Assembly (NCBI RefSeq): GCF_018069805.1
Contig: NZ_JAGPYN010000018.1
Location: 1-64,000 of the forward strand
Direction: 5' to 3'
Length of the DNA stretch: 64,000 nucleotides
DNA from: Pseudoalteromonas ostreae
Lineage (GTDB): Bacteria; Pseudomonadota; Gammaproteobacteria; Enterobacterales; Alteromonadaceae
The first letter of the stretch is position 1; every line of letters begins with the position of its first letter. Under the pieces are notes generated by a model. That model had not been told where the DNA came from. It did not search any database and was given only the letters and a program-made list of their open reading frames with translations. Made by a program: the position numbers and the translations under genes. This document shows, one piece after another, positions 8,250 to 18,096 of the stretch.

Positions 8250-9120
8250 TGTTTATGTTCCTTCACATAAAAGACCAGATAAACTATCTACTGCATTAGA
8301 TTCTATTTTGGAACAGACTTATTCTGATTTAGAGGTTATTGTTGTATTAGATGGAAGATGTCAACAGTCATTGAAGATACTTGAAGAGAAATCAAAAAAA
8401 GATCATAGAGTTTCATATTTACTCAATGAGTCACCTAGAGGAGCCTGTAATGCTAGAAATCGAGCTATTGAAGTAGCAAAAGGGGATTTTATAACAGGTT
8501 TAGATGATGACGATGTGATGAAATCTGATTGTCTAGAAGTCTATATGAAAAACTGGTCTGATGACTTTGCTTTTATATGCGCTAGTTATGATTTTACTGG
8601 GGAAGTAGCCAATAATTTGACTGGTAAGTCTTTTGTTATCAAAGAAAATGACCTTATAAAAATGAACTATGTTGGTAATCAAATTTTCACTCGTATAGAA
8701 ACACTCAAAGCAGTAATGTTTGATGAAACTTTAAAGGCATGGCAGGATTATGACTGTTGGTTAAGAATTTTAAAAATAACTGGTAAAAGTTCACTAAAGT
8801 TAAACAATAAACTCTATTTTGTTGATGTAGATCCAAATCGTGAAAGTATTACTACCCAATCGAATGCATCAAAGGGAGCTATTCAATTTTTGCAAAAGCA
8901 TGCAAGTTTATATGATGGAAAGTTTCACGTATGGCTTTTTAATGACCTTGCAAATAGGAGGCAGTCAATTCCTTTCTGGTTGCTTTTATCTTTATTTGGT
9001 ACATCCATGTTTTATCGAGGATTATATTTGAGTTTGAAGCACTCTTTTTTTCACAAGTATGTTATTAATTGCAAGAATTTTTTTACCACGATAGTTAATG
9101 CTTTTGGGGGGCGATCTTGA
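8233..9120 (+). CDS. Family 2 glycosyltransferase
   Basis: This 295-residue GT-A fold enzyme should add one sugar of the cluster I repeat at the cytoplasmic face. The N-terminus ISVYVPSHKRPDKL-TALDSILEQTY, the nucleotide-binding region VIVVLDG, ARNRAIEVAKGDF and the metal-binding DDDD (GLDDDDVM) are classic GT2 motifs. I chose ATG 8233 after a GAGAG site; an in-frame ATG at 8221 is also possible. The C-terminus has hydrophobic stretches that may sit on the membrane. It overlaps the next gene by 4 bp. Donor and acceptor are unknown. Confidence 0.85.
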   Translation: MSPSISVYVPSHKRPDKLSTALDSILEQTYSDLEVIVVLDGRCQQSLKILEEKSKKDHRVSYLLNESPRGACNARNRAIEVAKGDFITGLDDDDVMKSDCLEVYMKNWSDDFAFICASYDFTGEVANNLTGKSFVIKENDLIKMNYVGNQIFTRIETLKAVMFDETLKAWQDYDCWLRILKITGKSSLKLNNKLYFVDVDPNRESITTQSNASKGAIQFLQKHASLYDGKFHVWLFNDLANRRQSIPFWLLLSLFGTSMFYRGLYLSLKHSFFHKYVINCKNFFTTIVNAFGGRS

Positions 9121-10226
9121 AAATTTTACATATCCTAAACTCAGATGGTGTTGGTGGAGCCGAGATATTATTACGTCGTATGATTGATTCCAGTCAACTT
9201 GAGAGCGAAGTAATGCTATTATGGAAACATAATAATAGCCAAAAAGGTTTTTGGTCTGGACGTAATTTTAGATATATAACAAATTCATTCTTTGGTTTGC
9301 ATGCTCTATTTTTTGCGTTATTTAGATTGCCAGCAGCTATAAAAAGTTCAAATTCAGATTGTATACAGTCCCAGCTCAAAGGAGCTGATATAATCCTTAG
9401 TCTATTGTTTTTATGTAAGCAAGTTAAAAAGAAAGGGAAGTATATTGTTGTTATACATAATAGTTATTCATTTTACTATGGAGGGGGTATTAAAAATAAA
9501 TTAATTGGTCGAGTTCACCAGTTTTTGGTTAATAGGTATGCAGACGAGATTGTTGGAGTTTCAAGGCAAGATATTGATAAATTTGAGAAAGCATTTGGGC
9601 GAAAGTATCATGTGATAGAGAACGGTATCGATTTTAAAAATTTAGCACCTAAAAAACATTTTAACTTAGAAAAAAATAAACTGAAAATAGCTTGTGTTGG
9701 CAATGTTAAGCTTAGAAAGGGTTATGATAGGCTTCAGGAATTAAAAAAATCTATCGATAAATCAAAAGTTCTAGAGGGCACAGTGATTGAATTGAATATT
9801 GCTGGAGCTATAGAAAACGAGCAGTTAAAGTCGCAAGTTGAATCTTTATCTGGAATGTATTTTAAAGTGAACTGTTTAGGTAAGGTGAAAGATGTAAACT
9901 CTGTATTGAGGGAGGCTGATTTATTTTTGTCTTTATCCAGAGAAGAAGGCTTACCTATTTCGGTTCTAGAAGCAAATGCATTACGACTGCCATTTTTAAT
10001 TTCAGATATTCCTGCACATAGATTAATTGTATCTCCGGAAATTCAAAACAGTGTTCTGTTTGATGATGAGGCTCAGTTGTGTACTCGATTAGAAAATGTT
10101 TTTGAAAGTAAAGAATTGAGAAAGCTTATTGCCAATCAGCAGTTTGAACAAGTTCGCCAAAGGTTTGACTTTGATATGATGATGGAAAAATACCAGGGTA
10201 TTTACTCCAGAGTGGATTGTTTATGA
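9117..10226 (+). CDS. Family 4 (GT1-superfamily) glycosyltransferase
   Basis: This 369-residue GT-B enzyme has an N-terminal glycine-rich start (ILNSDGVGGAEILLRR), VVIHNSYSFYYGG, IENGIDF, a donor-domain start ACVGNVKLRKGYDRL, and the C-terminal EX7E-type segment SREEGLPISVLEANA. These are hallmarks of family GT4. It starts with TTG overlapping the previous stop (TTGA), with a G-rich site at 9106-9111. Translational coupling is therefore likely. It should add one residue of the cluster I repeat; the sugar is unknown. Confidence 0.85.
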   Translation: MKILHILNSDGVGGAEILLRRMIDSSQLESEVMLLWKHNNSQKGFWSGRNFRYITNSFFGLHALFFALFRLPAAIKSSNSDCIQSQLKGADIILSLLFLCKQVKKKGKYIVVIHNSYSFYYGGGIKNKLIGRVHQFLVNRYADEIVGVSRQDIDKFEKAFGRKYHVIENGIDFKNLAPKKHFNLEKNKLKIACVGNVKLRKGYDRLQELKKSIDKSKVLEGTVIELNIAGAIENEQLKSQVESLSGMYFKVNCLGKVKDVNSVLREADLFLSLSREEGLPISVLEANALRLPFLISDIPAHRLIVSPEIQNSVLFDDEAQLCTRLENVFESKELRKLIANQQFEQVRQRFDFDMMMEKYQGIYSRVDCL

Positions 10227-11254
10227 GAGTATTAATTATTACTAATTCAAAGTTTGGTGGGGGAGCCGAAGTTGTTGTTAATACACTTTCTATGGAACTC
10301 ACTAAACTCCAAGGGTTAGATATTCAAACTTTCCATTTGAAGGATAGTGACTCGGTATTTTGGAGATTTATAGCATTTTTTAAAATGCTATATTTAATTC
10401 TGAAGTTTAAGCCTAAAGTTGTGCAGTCTCACTTATTTTTCCCAAGTTTTTTATCAATATTTTTTTCTAAATTTTTTTCCTTTAAAACCCAGGTTGTTGT
10501 GCATAGTATTTCAGAAATAAACTCAACCAATCTAGCTTCTAGAATCGCAAAATATATTTATAGGGAAGCAGATATGATCGTATGCATTTCATCTAAAATG
10601 TTTGATTTGGCAAAAGCGTTATTCCAAAGTCCTAATGTGTGTTTAATTCATAACCCTCATGACTTTCAAGTATATTTAAGTTTATCAAATGAAACCGTAC
10701 AGCTGCCTACTAGCCAGTACTTTATATATGTTGGGAGATTAACTGCCTCAAAGAGAGTTGACCAACTCATAATTGCTATTTCAGAGGCTAAAGGGGAGCA
10801 TAAATTAATAGTTGTAGGCGATGGTGAGGAAAAAGCTAATTTAAAGGAATTAGCTTTGAAACTAGGGGTTGATGACAGGGTTTATTTTTTAGGGCGTTTA
10901 TCAAATCCGTACCCCTACATTAAAAGTGCAAAGGCTTTGCTTTTGGCCTCAGAGTTTGAAGGTTACCCTAATTGTTTAATAGAAGCTTTAGGGCTCGGGG
11001 TCCCAGTTATTACTTCAAATTGTCAAACAGGACCAGCAGAAATTTTAGGTGTTAGCTACAACAACGATATTTTAAGAACAACAAATCAGCAGTGCATGAT
11101 ATACCCAGTGGGTGATAGTTATTCTTTAATTAAAGCGATTGAGTCTGAAGCATATTTAAACGCAAAGGCATCTACTTTGAAAAATATGGTTAGTCAATTG
11201 TCATTAAAGCTAATCGTTAAAAAGTATGTTAGTGCTATTGATTCTTTATATTAA
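10223..11254 (+). CDS. Family 4 glycosyltransferase (WcaL/PelF-like GT-B fold)
   Basis: This 343-residue protein has the GT4 pattern: N-terminal NSKFGGGAEVVVNTLS, central YVGRLTASKRVDQLI, VVGDGEEKANL and the donor-site EX7E motif EFEGYPNCLIEALGLG. ATG 10223 overlaps the preceding TGA (ATGA), better than an upstream TTG at 10217. It closes the first block of cluster I: 261 bp without genes separate it from rmlB. Its role would be to add a further residue to the lipid-linked repeat; the linkage is not predictable. Confidence 0.85.
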   Translation: MRVLIITNSKFGGGAEVVVNTLSMELTKLQGLDIQTFHLKDSDSVFWRFIAFFKMLYLILKFKPKVVQSHLFFPSFLSIFFSKFFSFKTQVVVHSISEINSTNLASRIAKYIYREADMIVCISSKMFDLAKALFQSPNVCLIHNPHDFQVYLSLSNETVQLPTSQYFIYVGRLTASKRVDQLIIAISEAKGEHKLIVVGDGEEKANLKELALKLGVDDRVYFLGRLSNPYPYIKSAKALLLASEFEGYPNCLIEALGLGVPVITSNCQTGPAEILGVSYNNDILRTTNQQCMIYPVGDSYSLIKAIESEAYLNAKASTLKNMVSQLSLKLIVKKYVSAIDSLY

Positions 11255-11515
11255 TATAAAGAAGTAGTAAAAGGCTTTAGTATTAAATTATTTAGTGTTT
11301 AAAAATAGTAATGCTAGGTAGTCTGCAATAGTTTTCGTGTGAGTGCAAAGGCTTGTTTTATTGCTTTTTAGAAAAGATAAGTCATGGGGTAATGGCTAGG
11401 GAATTTAAAATTAACACCAAAGCATTCTGTTTATCTAAATACTTTTGTATAGAGTAGATTTAAGCAGGGCATCATTTTTTACATATTCGGTTAAAGGTTT
11501 TCTAAAATATTTAAA

Positions 11516-12610
11516 ATGAAAATATTAATAACTGGCGGTGCAGGCTTTATTGGATCTGCTGTAATTCGCCATATAATAGAAGATACACAAGACTCAGTCA
11601 TTAATCTGGATAAGTTAACCTATGCAGGCAATTTACAGTCATTAGCGCATGTTGAGAGTAATGACCGCTACGCATTCGAACAAGTTGATATTTGCAATCG
11701 CACTGAGCTTGATCGCGTTTTTTTAACTTATAAACCAGATGCTGTGATGCATTTAGCGGCAGAAAGCCATGTTGATCGCTCTATCACCGGACCTGCAGAG
11801 TTCATACAAACAAATATTGTTGGTACTTATAACCTATTAGAGGCTGCTCGTGAATATTGGAGTGCATTAGATGCGGCGACTAAACAAACCTTTAGATTTC
11901 ATCACATTTCAACAGATGAAGTATATGGTGACTTACCACACCCCGATGAACAAGAGAGTAAGGCATTAGATAAAGAGTTACCTTTATTTACAGAGCTGAC
12001 TTCTTATGCACCAAGTAGCCCTTATTCAGCAAGTAAAGCATCTAGCGATCATTTAGTGCGAGCTTGGTTAAGAACTTATGGCTTTCCTACAATTGTAACT
12101 AATTGTTCGAATAATTATGGGCCGTATCATTTTCCTGAAAAACTGATTCCATTAGTCATACTTAATGCGCTTGAAGGTAAAGATTTACCTGTTTATGGTA
12201 AAGGCGACCAAATTCGCGATTGGCTTTATGTTGAAGATCACGCTCGCGCTTTATATAAAGTAGTGACTGAAGGCAAGGTTGGCGAAACATACAATATTGG
12301 TGGCCATAATGAGAAGCAGAATATTGAGGTTGTTAAAACAATTTGCAGTATCTTGGATCAGTTAGTACCCAAAAAGTCTGCATATGCAGAGCAAATTACA
12401 TTTGTAAGTGACCGACCAGGGCATGACAGGCGTTATGCAATTGACTCTTCAAAAATAGCTAAAGAACTAAATTGGTCGCCAATCGAAACCTTCGAAACAG
12501 GTTTACGAAAAACGGTACAATGGTATTTAGATAACCAGCAGTGGTGTCAAAACGTTCAAGATGGTTCATACCAACGTGAACGCCTCGGCGAAATAGATAC
12601 ACAAACTTAA
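11516..12610 (+). CDS. rmlB: dTDP-glucose 4,6-dehydratase
   Basis: This 364-residue SDR enzyme converts dTDP-glucose to dTDP-4-keto-6-deoxyglucose. The NAD-binding [10 protein letters not shown] (residues 7-16), [21 protein letters not shown], the catalytic YSASKAS and the [20 protein letters not shown] motif are all present. Length matches RmlB/RffG (about 355-361). With rmlA and the wecD/wecE homologues just downstream and no rmlC/rmlD, it most likely feeds Fuc4NAc, not rhamnose. The ribosome binding site is weak. Confidence 0.95.
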   Translation: MKILITGGAGFIGSAVIRHIIEDTQDSVINLDKLTYAGNLQSLAHVESNDRYAFEQVDICNRTELDRVFLTYKPDAVMHLAAESHVDRSITGPAEFIQTNIVGTYNLLEAAREYWSALDAATKQTFRFHHISTDEVYGDLPHPDEQESKALDKELPLFTELTSYAPSSPYSASKASSDHLVRAWLRTYGFPTIVTNCSNNYGPYHFPEKLIPLVILNALEGKDLPVYGKGDQIRDWLYVEDHARALYKVVTEGKVGETYNIGGHNEKQNIEVVKTICSILDQLVPKKSAYAEQITFVSDRPGHDRRYAIDSSKIAKELNWSPIETFETGLRKTVQWYLDNQQWCQNVQDGSYQRERLGEIDTQT

Positions 12611-12620
12611 GGAGCACTAA

Positions 12621-13496
12621 ATGAAAGGAATAATTCTCGCCGGGGGATCGGGTACACGTCTTTACCCTATAACGATGGGTGTATCAAAGCAGTTATTACC
12701 CATTTATGATAAGCCAATGGTTTATTATCCACTCTCGGTGTTAATGTTAGCCGGTATACGCGAAGTGTTAATTATTACTACGCCTGAAGATATTGATTCA
12801 TTTAAACGCTTATTAGGTGACGGTTCACAGTTTGGCATTGAGCTTAGTTATACAGTGCAACCTAGCCCCGATGGACTAGCCCAAGCATTTATTTTGGGTG
12901 AAGACTTTATTGGTAGTGATGACGTATGCTTAGTGCTTGGTGATAACATTTTTTATGGGCAAGGTTTTACCCCTAAACTTAAACACGCTGTTGAAAATGC
13001 AAAAAATGGTCAGGGTGCAACGGTGTTTGGTTATCAAGTAAAAGACCCTGAGCGTTTTGGTGTTGTAGAGTTTGATGAAAATCAAAAAGCGATTTCTATC
13101 GAAGAAAAACCAACCAAGCCAAAATCAAATCTTGCTGTAACAGGGCTTTATTTTTACGACAATTCGGTTGTTGAACTGGCAAAACAAGTTGAACCATCTC
13201 ATCGCGGTGAATTGGAAATCACTTGCCTTAATGAAATGTATTTAAAGCAAAATAAGCTGAATGTTGAAATTCTGGGCCGTGGTTTCGCTTGGTTAGATAC
13301 TGGTACGCACGAAAGCTTATTAGAAGCTGCACAGTTTGTTGAAACCATAGAAAAGCGTCAAGGTTATAAAATAGCCTGCTTAGAAGAGATTGGATTTAAT
13401 AATGGTTGGTTAACAGAGCATCGCATAAAAGAGTTAGCAACGCCGATGTTAAAAAATAGCTACGGTCAGTATCTAATGGGTTTAATATCACAGTAA
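12621..13496 (+). CDS. rmlA: Glucose-1-phosphate thymidylyltransferase
   Basis: This 291-residue enzyme joins glucose-1-phosphate and dTTP to make dTDP-glucose. It shows [11 protein letters not shown] with the catalytic Arg, [31 protein letters not shown], the EEKP motif and the [16 protein letters not shown] segment of RmlA/RffH. It lies 10 bp after rmlB with a GGAG site and overlaps the acetyltransferase by 1 bp. It supplies the first step of the dTDP-Fuc4NAc route encoded by this block. Confidence 0.95.
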   Translation: MKGIILAGGSGTRLYPITMGVSKQLLPIYDKPMVYYPLSVLMLAGIREVLIITTPEDIDSFKRLLGDGSQFGIELSYTVQPSPDGLAQAFILGEDFIGSDDVCLVLGDNIFYGQGFTPKLKHAVENAKNGQGATVFGYQVKDPERFGVVEFDENQKAISIEEKPTKPKSNLAVTGLYFYDNSVVELAKQVEPSHRGELEITCLNEMYLKQNKLNVEILGRGFAWLDTGTHESLLEAAQFVETIEKRQGYKIACLEEIGFNNGWLTEHRIKELATPMLKNSYGQYLMGLISQ

Positions 13497-14194
13497 TGCA
13501 CAATAATTTTACTTTAAGAGAGTGGGATAGCCAGTTTTTCAATCGGAGAATCTTTTCGTTTGGGTTACCGGTTATTGAAATCTCAAGTCATGATTGGCCT
13601 AAAAACTCACTCACAACGGTAAAGGTTGACTCTGCGAATTCTTTTTTTTTAGATGAGGTAAATAAGCATAAGTTTAGCTTTGTAGAAGGTGAGCTGGTTT
13701 TTAAAAAGCTATTACCTGTAACTATAAAGTCTGCTTTAATAACGGATTTTGGCGCTTATATAGCAACTGATAGCTCTCTTGATGAGCTTAAATTCATTGT
13801 TAGTGATTTATATGTAAATAGCCGATTCAGAGAGCCATGGTTTACACCAACAGAAAGAAATAGTTTCTATCAAATGTGGGTGGAAAATGCTGTCTTGTCT
13901 AAATTTGATGACTGTTGTTTGGTTTTAAAAAATGAAGGCTCAATTTCCGGTTTTGTAACTATTCGGATTAGGGGGGGAGAAGCAACTATTGGACTTATAG
14001 GTGTTCCAGAGCCCTTTCAAGGTCAAGGAATTGGTAAGAAGTTACTTGAATTAGTTCAAGATTATTGCGTTGCCAAAAAGGCAACTGTCATTAACGTTGC
14101 TACACAAACAAGCAATATTTCAGCTGCAAATTTATATAGTAAAACTGGCTTTGCTATCGCTGATATTTCATATTGGTTTTATAAACAGGTTTAA
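13496..14194 (+). CDS. wecD: dTDP-4-amino-4,6-dideoxygalactose N-acetyltransferase (WecD/RffC-like)
   Basis: This 232-residue protein carries a C-terminal GNAT domain with the acetyl-CoA loop GVPEPFQGQGIGKKLLE, followed by NVATQTSNISAANLYSKTGF. The N-terminal half (LREWDSQFFNRRIFSFGLP) resembles E. coli WecD (224 aa), which acetylates dTDP-Fuc4N to dTDP-Fuc4NAc. It sits between rmlA and a clear wecE, the order seen in enterobacterial common antigen loci. It starts 1 bp before the rmlA stop ends and has a 2-bp gap to wecE. A seven-G run at 13,971-13,977 interrupts otherwise AT-rich code. The assignment is firm from context, moderate from sequence alone. Confidence 0.82.
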   Translation: MHNNFTLREWDSQFFNRRIFSFGLPVIEISSHDWPKNSLTTVKVDSANSFFLDEVNKHKFSFVEGELVFKKLLPVTIKSALITDFGAYIATDSSLDELKFIVSDLYVNSRFREPWFTPTERNSFYQMWVENAVLSKFDDCCLVLKNEGSISGFVTIRIRGGEATIGLIGVPEPFQGQGIGKKLLELVQDYCVAKKATVINVATQTSNISAANLYSKTGFAIADISYWFYKQV

Positions 14195-14196
14195 AG

Positions 14197-15327
14197 ATGA
14201 TCCCTTTTAATGTTCCCCCAAAAACAGGCAATGAACTAAATTATATAGAACAGGCTATAAAGTCTGATAAGTTATGTGGTGATGGGCAGTTTTCAAAGAA
14301 ATGCGAAGCATGGATAGAAAAAAGCTTTAATACAGCTAAAGCTTTACTTACTCCTTCATGTACGGCTGCATTAGAGTTAGCGGCAATATTAATAGATATA
14401 AAAGAAGGCGATGAAGTGATCATGCCTTCATATACGTTTGTATCGACTGCAAATGCATTTGTACTGCGAGGTGCAAAAGTAATTTTTATTGATGTACGCC
14501 CTGATACCATGAACATAGATGAATCATTAATCGAAGCAGCCATCACATCTAAAACTCGTGCCATAGTGCCCGTGCATTACGCTGGTGTTGCATGCGAAAT
14601 GGATACTATATTAGCCATTGCTGAAAAACATGAACTCTGGGTAATAGAGGATGCTGCTCAAGGTGTAATGTCTACCTATAAGGGGCGGGCATTAGGAGCG
14701 ATAGGTCACATTGGCTGTTATAGCTTTCATGAAACTAAAAATTATTCATCGGGTGGTGAAGGTGGAGCAATATTAATTAATGACCCTAAATTGGTTGCTC
14801 GAGCTGAGATTATTCGTGAAAAAGGCACTAATCGAAGCCAATTTTTACACGGTATAGTTGATAAATATACTTGGCAAGATATCGGCTCAAGCTTTCTACC
14901 CAGTGAATTGCAGGCAGCTTACCTTTATGCGCAACTAGAGTCGGCTGATGCGATTAATGATTTTCGTCTGTCATTATGGAATAACTATTACACTGAGTTT
15001 AGTAAAATACTGCAACCAGAGCAACTCCCGCACATTCCTAATGATTTAAAGCATAATGCACATATGTTTTATATAAAATTAGCTTCTAGCGAGGAAAGAG
15101 CAAAGTTTATATCTATTATGAAAACTCATAATATTGTTACTCCATTTCATTATATTCCATTGCACTCAAGCCCAGCTGGCGAGCAATTTGGTAAATTCAG
15201 TGGCAATGACCTCCACACATCGGTTGAAAGCGCCAAGTTAGTACGTTTGCCGTTATATTATGGAATGAACGATGATAAACAATTAGAAGTAGTTCAGGCA
15301 GTAAGGACGTTTTTCCTTGAGGAGTAA
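14197..15327 (+). CDS. wecE: dTDP-4-amino-4,6-dideoxygalactose transaminase
   Basis: This 376-residue PLP enzyme of the DegT/DnrJ/EryC1 family aminates dTDP-4-keto-6-deoxyglucose at C4 to give dTDP-Fuc4N. Long stretches match E. coli WecE/RffA as I know it (IPFN-PP, LCGDGQF, MPSYTFVSTANAFVLRGAK, DVRPDTMNIDE, VPVHYAGVACEMDTI). The PLP lysine is K181 in HETKNYSSGGEGG. It is one of three distinct aminotransferases of this superfamily in the window. It overlaps the wecF-like gene by 11 bp. Confidence 0.95.
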   Translation: MIPFNVPPKTGNELNYIEQAIKSDKLCGDGQFSKKCEAWIEKSFNTAKALLTPSCTAALELAAILIDIKEGDEVIMPSYTFVSTANAFVLRGAKVIFIDVRPDTMNIDESLIEAAITSKTRAIVPVHYAGVACEMDTILAIAEKHELWVIEDAAQGVMSTYKGRALGAIGHIGCYSFHETKNYSSGGEGGAILINDPKLVARAEIIREKGTNRSQFLHGIVDKYTWQDIGSSFLPSELQAAYLYAQLESADAINDFRLSLWNNYYTEFSKILQPEQLPHIPNDLKHNAHMFYIKLASSEERAKFISIMKTHNIVTPFHYIPLHSSPAGEQFGKFSGNDLHTSVESAKLVRLPLYYGMNDDKQLEVVQAVRTFFLEE

Positions 15328-16360
15328 AAAAATATTACATGTAGCAGAATGTGATAAGTTTATTCCTCCATTTATTGATTTTGTTAATAAGCATTTTGAA
15401 CCAACAAAGCATGAGTTTATGTTAACTGGTGGTATGTCATCTGGAAATCTTAAGAATTGTGTTAATGTACACTTATCAGGCGAATCAAAACTTTTAAAAT
15501 TAAAGCATTACTTTTCTTTAATTTTAAAAATGCACCAAGCTGACAAGGTCATTTTACATGGTTTATTTAATATAAAAATTGTTCAGATCTTGTTTTTCGC
15601 TCCATGGTTACTAAAAAAGTGCTGCTGGGTAATATGGGGAGGCGATTTATATACATATCAATTTGGTCTGCGTAATAAAAAATGGCTAATAAATGAATTT
15701 TTTCGTCGCCCTGTGATAAAAAAAATTGGTCACCTAGTTACTTATATTGAAGGTGATATAGCGCTTGCTAGAAAGTGGTATGGTGCAACAGGCAAATACC
15801 AAGAATGTTTAATGTACACTAGTAACTTATACAAAGAGTATGAAGTATCTGAAAGTAAAAAAACGAGTATTAATATTCAAGTAGGTAATTCGGCTGATCC
15901 AAGCAATAATCATATTGAAGCGCTTGAAAAGTTACTGCCTTTCAAGGAGCGGGATATATGTATCTTTGTACCTTTATCATATGGTTCCAAAGAATATGCC
16001 AAGCAGGTAATAACGCAGGGTAAAGAATGGTTTGGTGATAAATTTAAGCCCTTTACTGAATTTATGCCTTTTGAGCAATATTTGTCACTTTTAGGCTCAA
16101 TCGATATTGCTATTTTTAATCATAAACGCCAACAAGCAATGGGTAATACTATTGCATTGTTGGGTCTTGGGAAAACGGTTTACCTTCGTAGTGATACTTC
16201 TCAATGGCCATTTTTTGAGATGAAAGGTATTAAAATTGGTGATATAGAGAAGCTAAATAGTTTAGATAGTCAAAAGATAACTGGAAATGTCGAAATCGTA
16301 AAAGCCTATTTTTCTCCAGAAAATTATAAAAAGCAACTCACTCAGTTATTTGATTATTAG
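15317..16360 (+). CDS. wecF: TDP-Fuc4NAc:lipid-II Fuc4NAc transferase homologue (GT56)
   Basis: This ~347-residue protein matches the WecF/RffT family (Glyco_transf_56), which adds Fuc4NAc to the lipid-linked intermediate of enterobacterial common antigen. Shared landmarks with E. coli WecF are ILHGLFN/FHGQFN, CCWVIWGGDLY, QVGNSADPSNNHIEAL, VPLSYG, the FNHKRQQAMGNTIALLGLGK region and AYFSPENY near the end. Neighbours wecD and wecE make its donor. The start is odd: the TTG at 15,317 overlaps the only good ribosome binding site (GAGGAG, 15,319-15,324), and the codon ideally spaced from it is ATA at 15,332. Confidence 0.85.
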   Translation: MRSKKILHVAECDKFIPPFIDFVNKHFEPTKHEFMLTGGMSSGNLKNCVNVHLSGESKLLKLKHYFSLILKMHQADKVILHGLFNIKIVQILFFAPWLLKKCCWVIWGGDLYTYQFGLRNKKWLINEFFRRPVIKKIGHLVTYIEGDIALARKWYGATGKYQECLMYTSNLYKEYEVSESKKTSINIQVGNSADPSNNHIEALEKLLPFKERDICIFVPLSYGSKEYAKQVITQGKEWFGDKFKPFTEFMPFEQYLSLLGSIDIAIFNHKRQQAMGNTIALLGLGKTVYLRSDTSQWPFFEMKGIKIGDIEKLNSLDSQKITGNVEIVKAYFSPENYKKQLTQLFDY

Positions 16361-16438
16361 ATGTAAACTGTATGTTGCATGTGTTCATCTATTACATTCG
16401 CTTGGACTTAATATAAACATGATAAAAAATATAAAGTT

Positions 16439-17857
16439 ATGACCCCTAAAAAAATATTATCATTTGCATTAGGACCAGTCGGTGGTGCACTTTTAGGCTT
16501 CATTAGCCTACCAATTATCACGTGGTTTTTTTCTCAAGAGGATATTGGTCGTTTAGCTATGCTAAATGTAGTGGTTGGGTTTTGCACACTGTTTTTTAGT
16601 TTAGGGTTAGATCAAGCGTATGTTCGCGAGTTCCATGAAGTAAATAACAGACCTGCTTTGTTTAAAGCGACGTTGCTACCAGGCTTAACTTTATTAATCA
16701 TTAGTCTATGCTTACTACTCGGTTACAATAATATTATTTCGCATTGGCTGTTTGAGGTAGACAGTCAACTACTTAGCTTACTAGTGGCTTTAGTGATTTT
16801 ATCAACGTTTATTTCCCGCTTCTTGTCTCTAATTTTACGGATGAATGAGCAGGGGGTTGCTTATTCAATGAGTCTGTTGCTTCCTAAGCTACTTTTAATC
16901 ATTATTATTTTGAGCTATCTCTTATTTTCCGTGAGTAAAAACATTACCAACCTTGTATTGGCGAATGTAACAGCCGCATTACTTGTTTTTTTTATATTTG
17001 CGTGGAATACAAGAAATGAATGGCTTGCGGGGCTTAGAGAGAAAATTGATTACAGTTACTTAAAAAGTCTTTTAAGCTTTGGGGCGCCACTCATTTTTGG
17101 TGGCTTGGCATTCTGGGGGCTAACAGCGTCTGATAAAATATTACTAAAAGAGTTATCTGATTTTGAACAGTTAGGACTTTATTCTGTTGCGGTTAGCTTT
17201 GCCGCAGCAGCAACTATCGTTCAGAGCGTTTTTTCAACTGTTTGGGTTCCCACTGTATACAAATGGGCTGCAACTGGGGAAGACCTTGATAAAATATATA
17301 AAGTTAACCGGTATGTTTTATTGACAGTTATAGTTCTATTCTGTTTAGCAGGTTTACTTTCGTGGATGGTAACATTTATATTACCAAGCAATTACGCATC
17401 AGTGCAGTGGATTTTAATTTCTTGTTTGGGTTACCCATTACTTTATACGCTTTCAGAGACTACAGTTGTCGGAATTGGTGTAACCCGTCGCACTAAGTTT
17501 TCATTACTAGCTACTTTATTTGCTTTTATTATAAACTTATTTGGCAATTGGTGGCTGATACCCTTGTGGGGTGCTGCTGGTGCTGCAGTGAGCACTTGTA
17601 TTTCTTTTTGGGGGTTTTTATTCTTAAGAACTGAGTTTTCTATTTATGTGTGGAAGTCCTTTCCAAGAGTGCAATTATATAGCTATTCGGCTTTGCTTGT
17701 AATTGGAGCATCCATAAACACACTTTATGGTAAAGATTACACTACTCCATTACTTGTTTTTTGGCTTTTTGTGATGATCAGTGTATTATTTACTTTTAAG
17801 CAAGAGGTTATGGAGATGAAAAATGTAATTTTTGCTAGGCTGTCATCCGTTTTATAG
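16439..17857 (+). CDS. wzx: Wzx-type polysaccharide flippase (cluster I)
   Basis: This 472-residue protein has about 12-14 hydrophobic helices with the MATE/PST fold pattern: N-terminal ALGPVGGALLGFISLPIITWFFS, FSLGLDQAYVREF, and internal FGAPLIFGGLAFWGLTASDKI. These fit the Polysacc_synt family that flips undecaprenyl-linked repeats to the periplasm. It ends cluster I; the next 239 bp hold a long inverted repeat and the promoter of the rfaH remnant. It is one of two flippases in the window, consistent with two repeat units. Confidence 0.88.
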   Translation: MTPKKILSFALGPVGGALLGFISLPIITWFFSQEDIGRLAMLNVVVGFCTLFFSLGLDQAYVREFHEVNNRPALFKATLLPGLTLLIISLCLLLGYNNIISHWLFEVDSQLLSLLVALVILSTFISRFLSLILRMNEQGVAYSMSLLLPKLLLIIIILSYLLFSVSKNITNLVLANVTAALLVFFIFAWNTRNEWLAGLREKIDYSYLKSLLSFGAPLIFGGLAFWGLTASDKILLKELSDFEQLGLYSVAVSFAAAATIVQSVFSTVWVPTVYKWAATGEDLDKIYKVNRYVLLTVIVLFCLAGLLSWMVTFILPSNYASVQWILISCLGYPLLYTLSETTVVGIGVTRRTKFSLLATLFAFIINLFGNWWLIPLWGAAGAAVSTCISFWGFLFLRTEFSIYVWKSFPRVQLYSYSALLVIGASINTLYGKDYTTPLLVFWLFVMISVLFTFKQEVMEMKNVIFARLSSVL

Positions 17858-17938
17858 CCATGCTACTTGATTGAAGTATTAGTTCATATTTTCTTTATAC
17901 AAAATAAATAACATAACAGTTTTATTATTCGCAGTCAT

Positions 17939-17975
17939 AATATTTACCACTTAAACACCTGCAGTGGTAAATATT
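17939..17975. repeat. Inverted repeat between clusters I and II
   Basis: Twelve-base arms AATATTTACCAC and GTGGTAAATATT flank a 13-nt loop, 82 bp after the wzx stop and before the rfaH-remnant promoter. It may stop cluster I transcripts, but there is no T-run after the stem, so a protein-binding site or mRNA-end stem is equally possible. Confidence 0.55.
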
Positions 17976-18003
17976 AAACATGAAAACTTTTAATATGGGG
18001 TTA

Positions 18004-18033
18004 TAGACACCACCCTAAAGTCGCACGTATAAT
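18004..18033 (+). promoter_or_regulatory. Strong sigma70 promoter of the broken rfaH / cluster II
   Basis: A -35 TAGACA (18,004-18,009), an 18-bp spacer and a perfect -10 TATAAT (18,028-18,033) lie about 65 bp upstream of the rfaH remnant. No terminator with a T-run is seen before wza, so this promoter could still drive cluster II. Confidence 0.7.
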
Positions 18034-18096
18034 CCCTGCCGTATGCAGAAGAATAAAAATAATTAGCAGGCAAAAGTCAGTGTTTTAGGGATTGAT

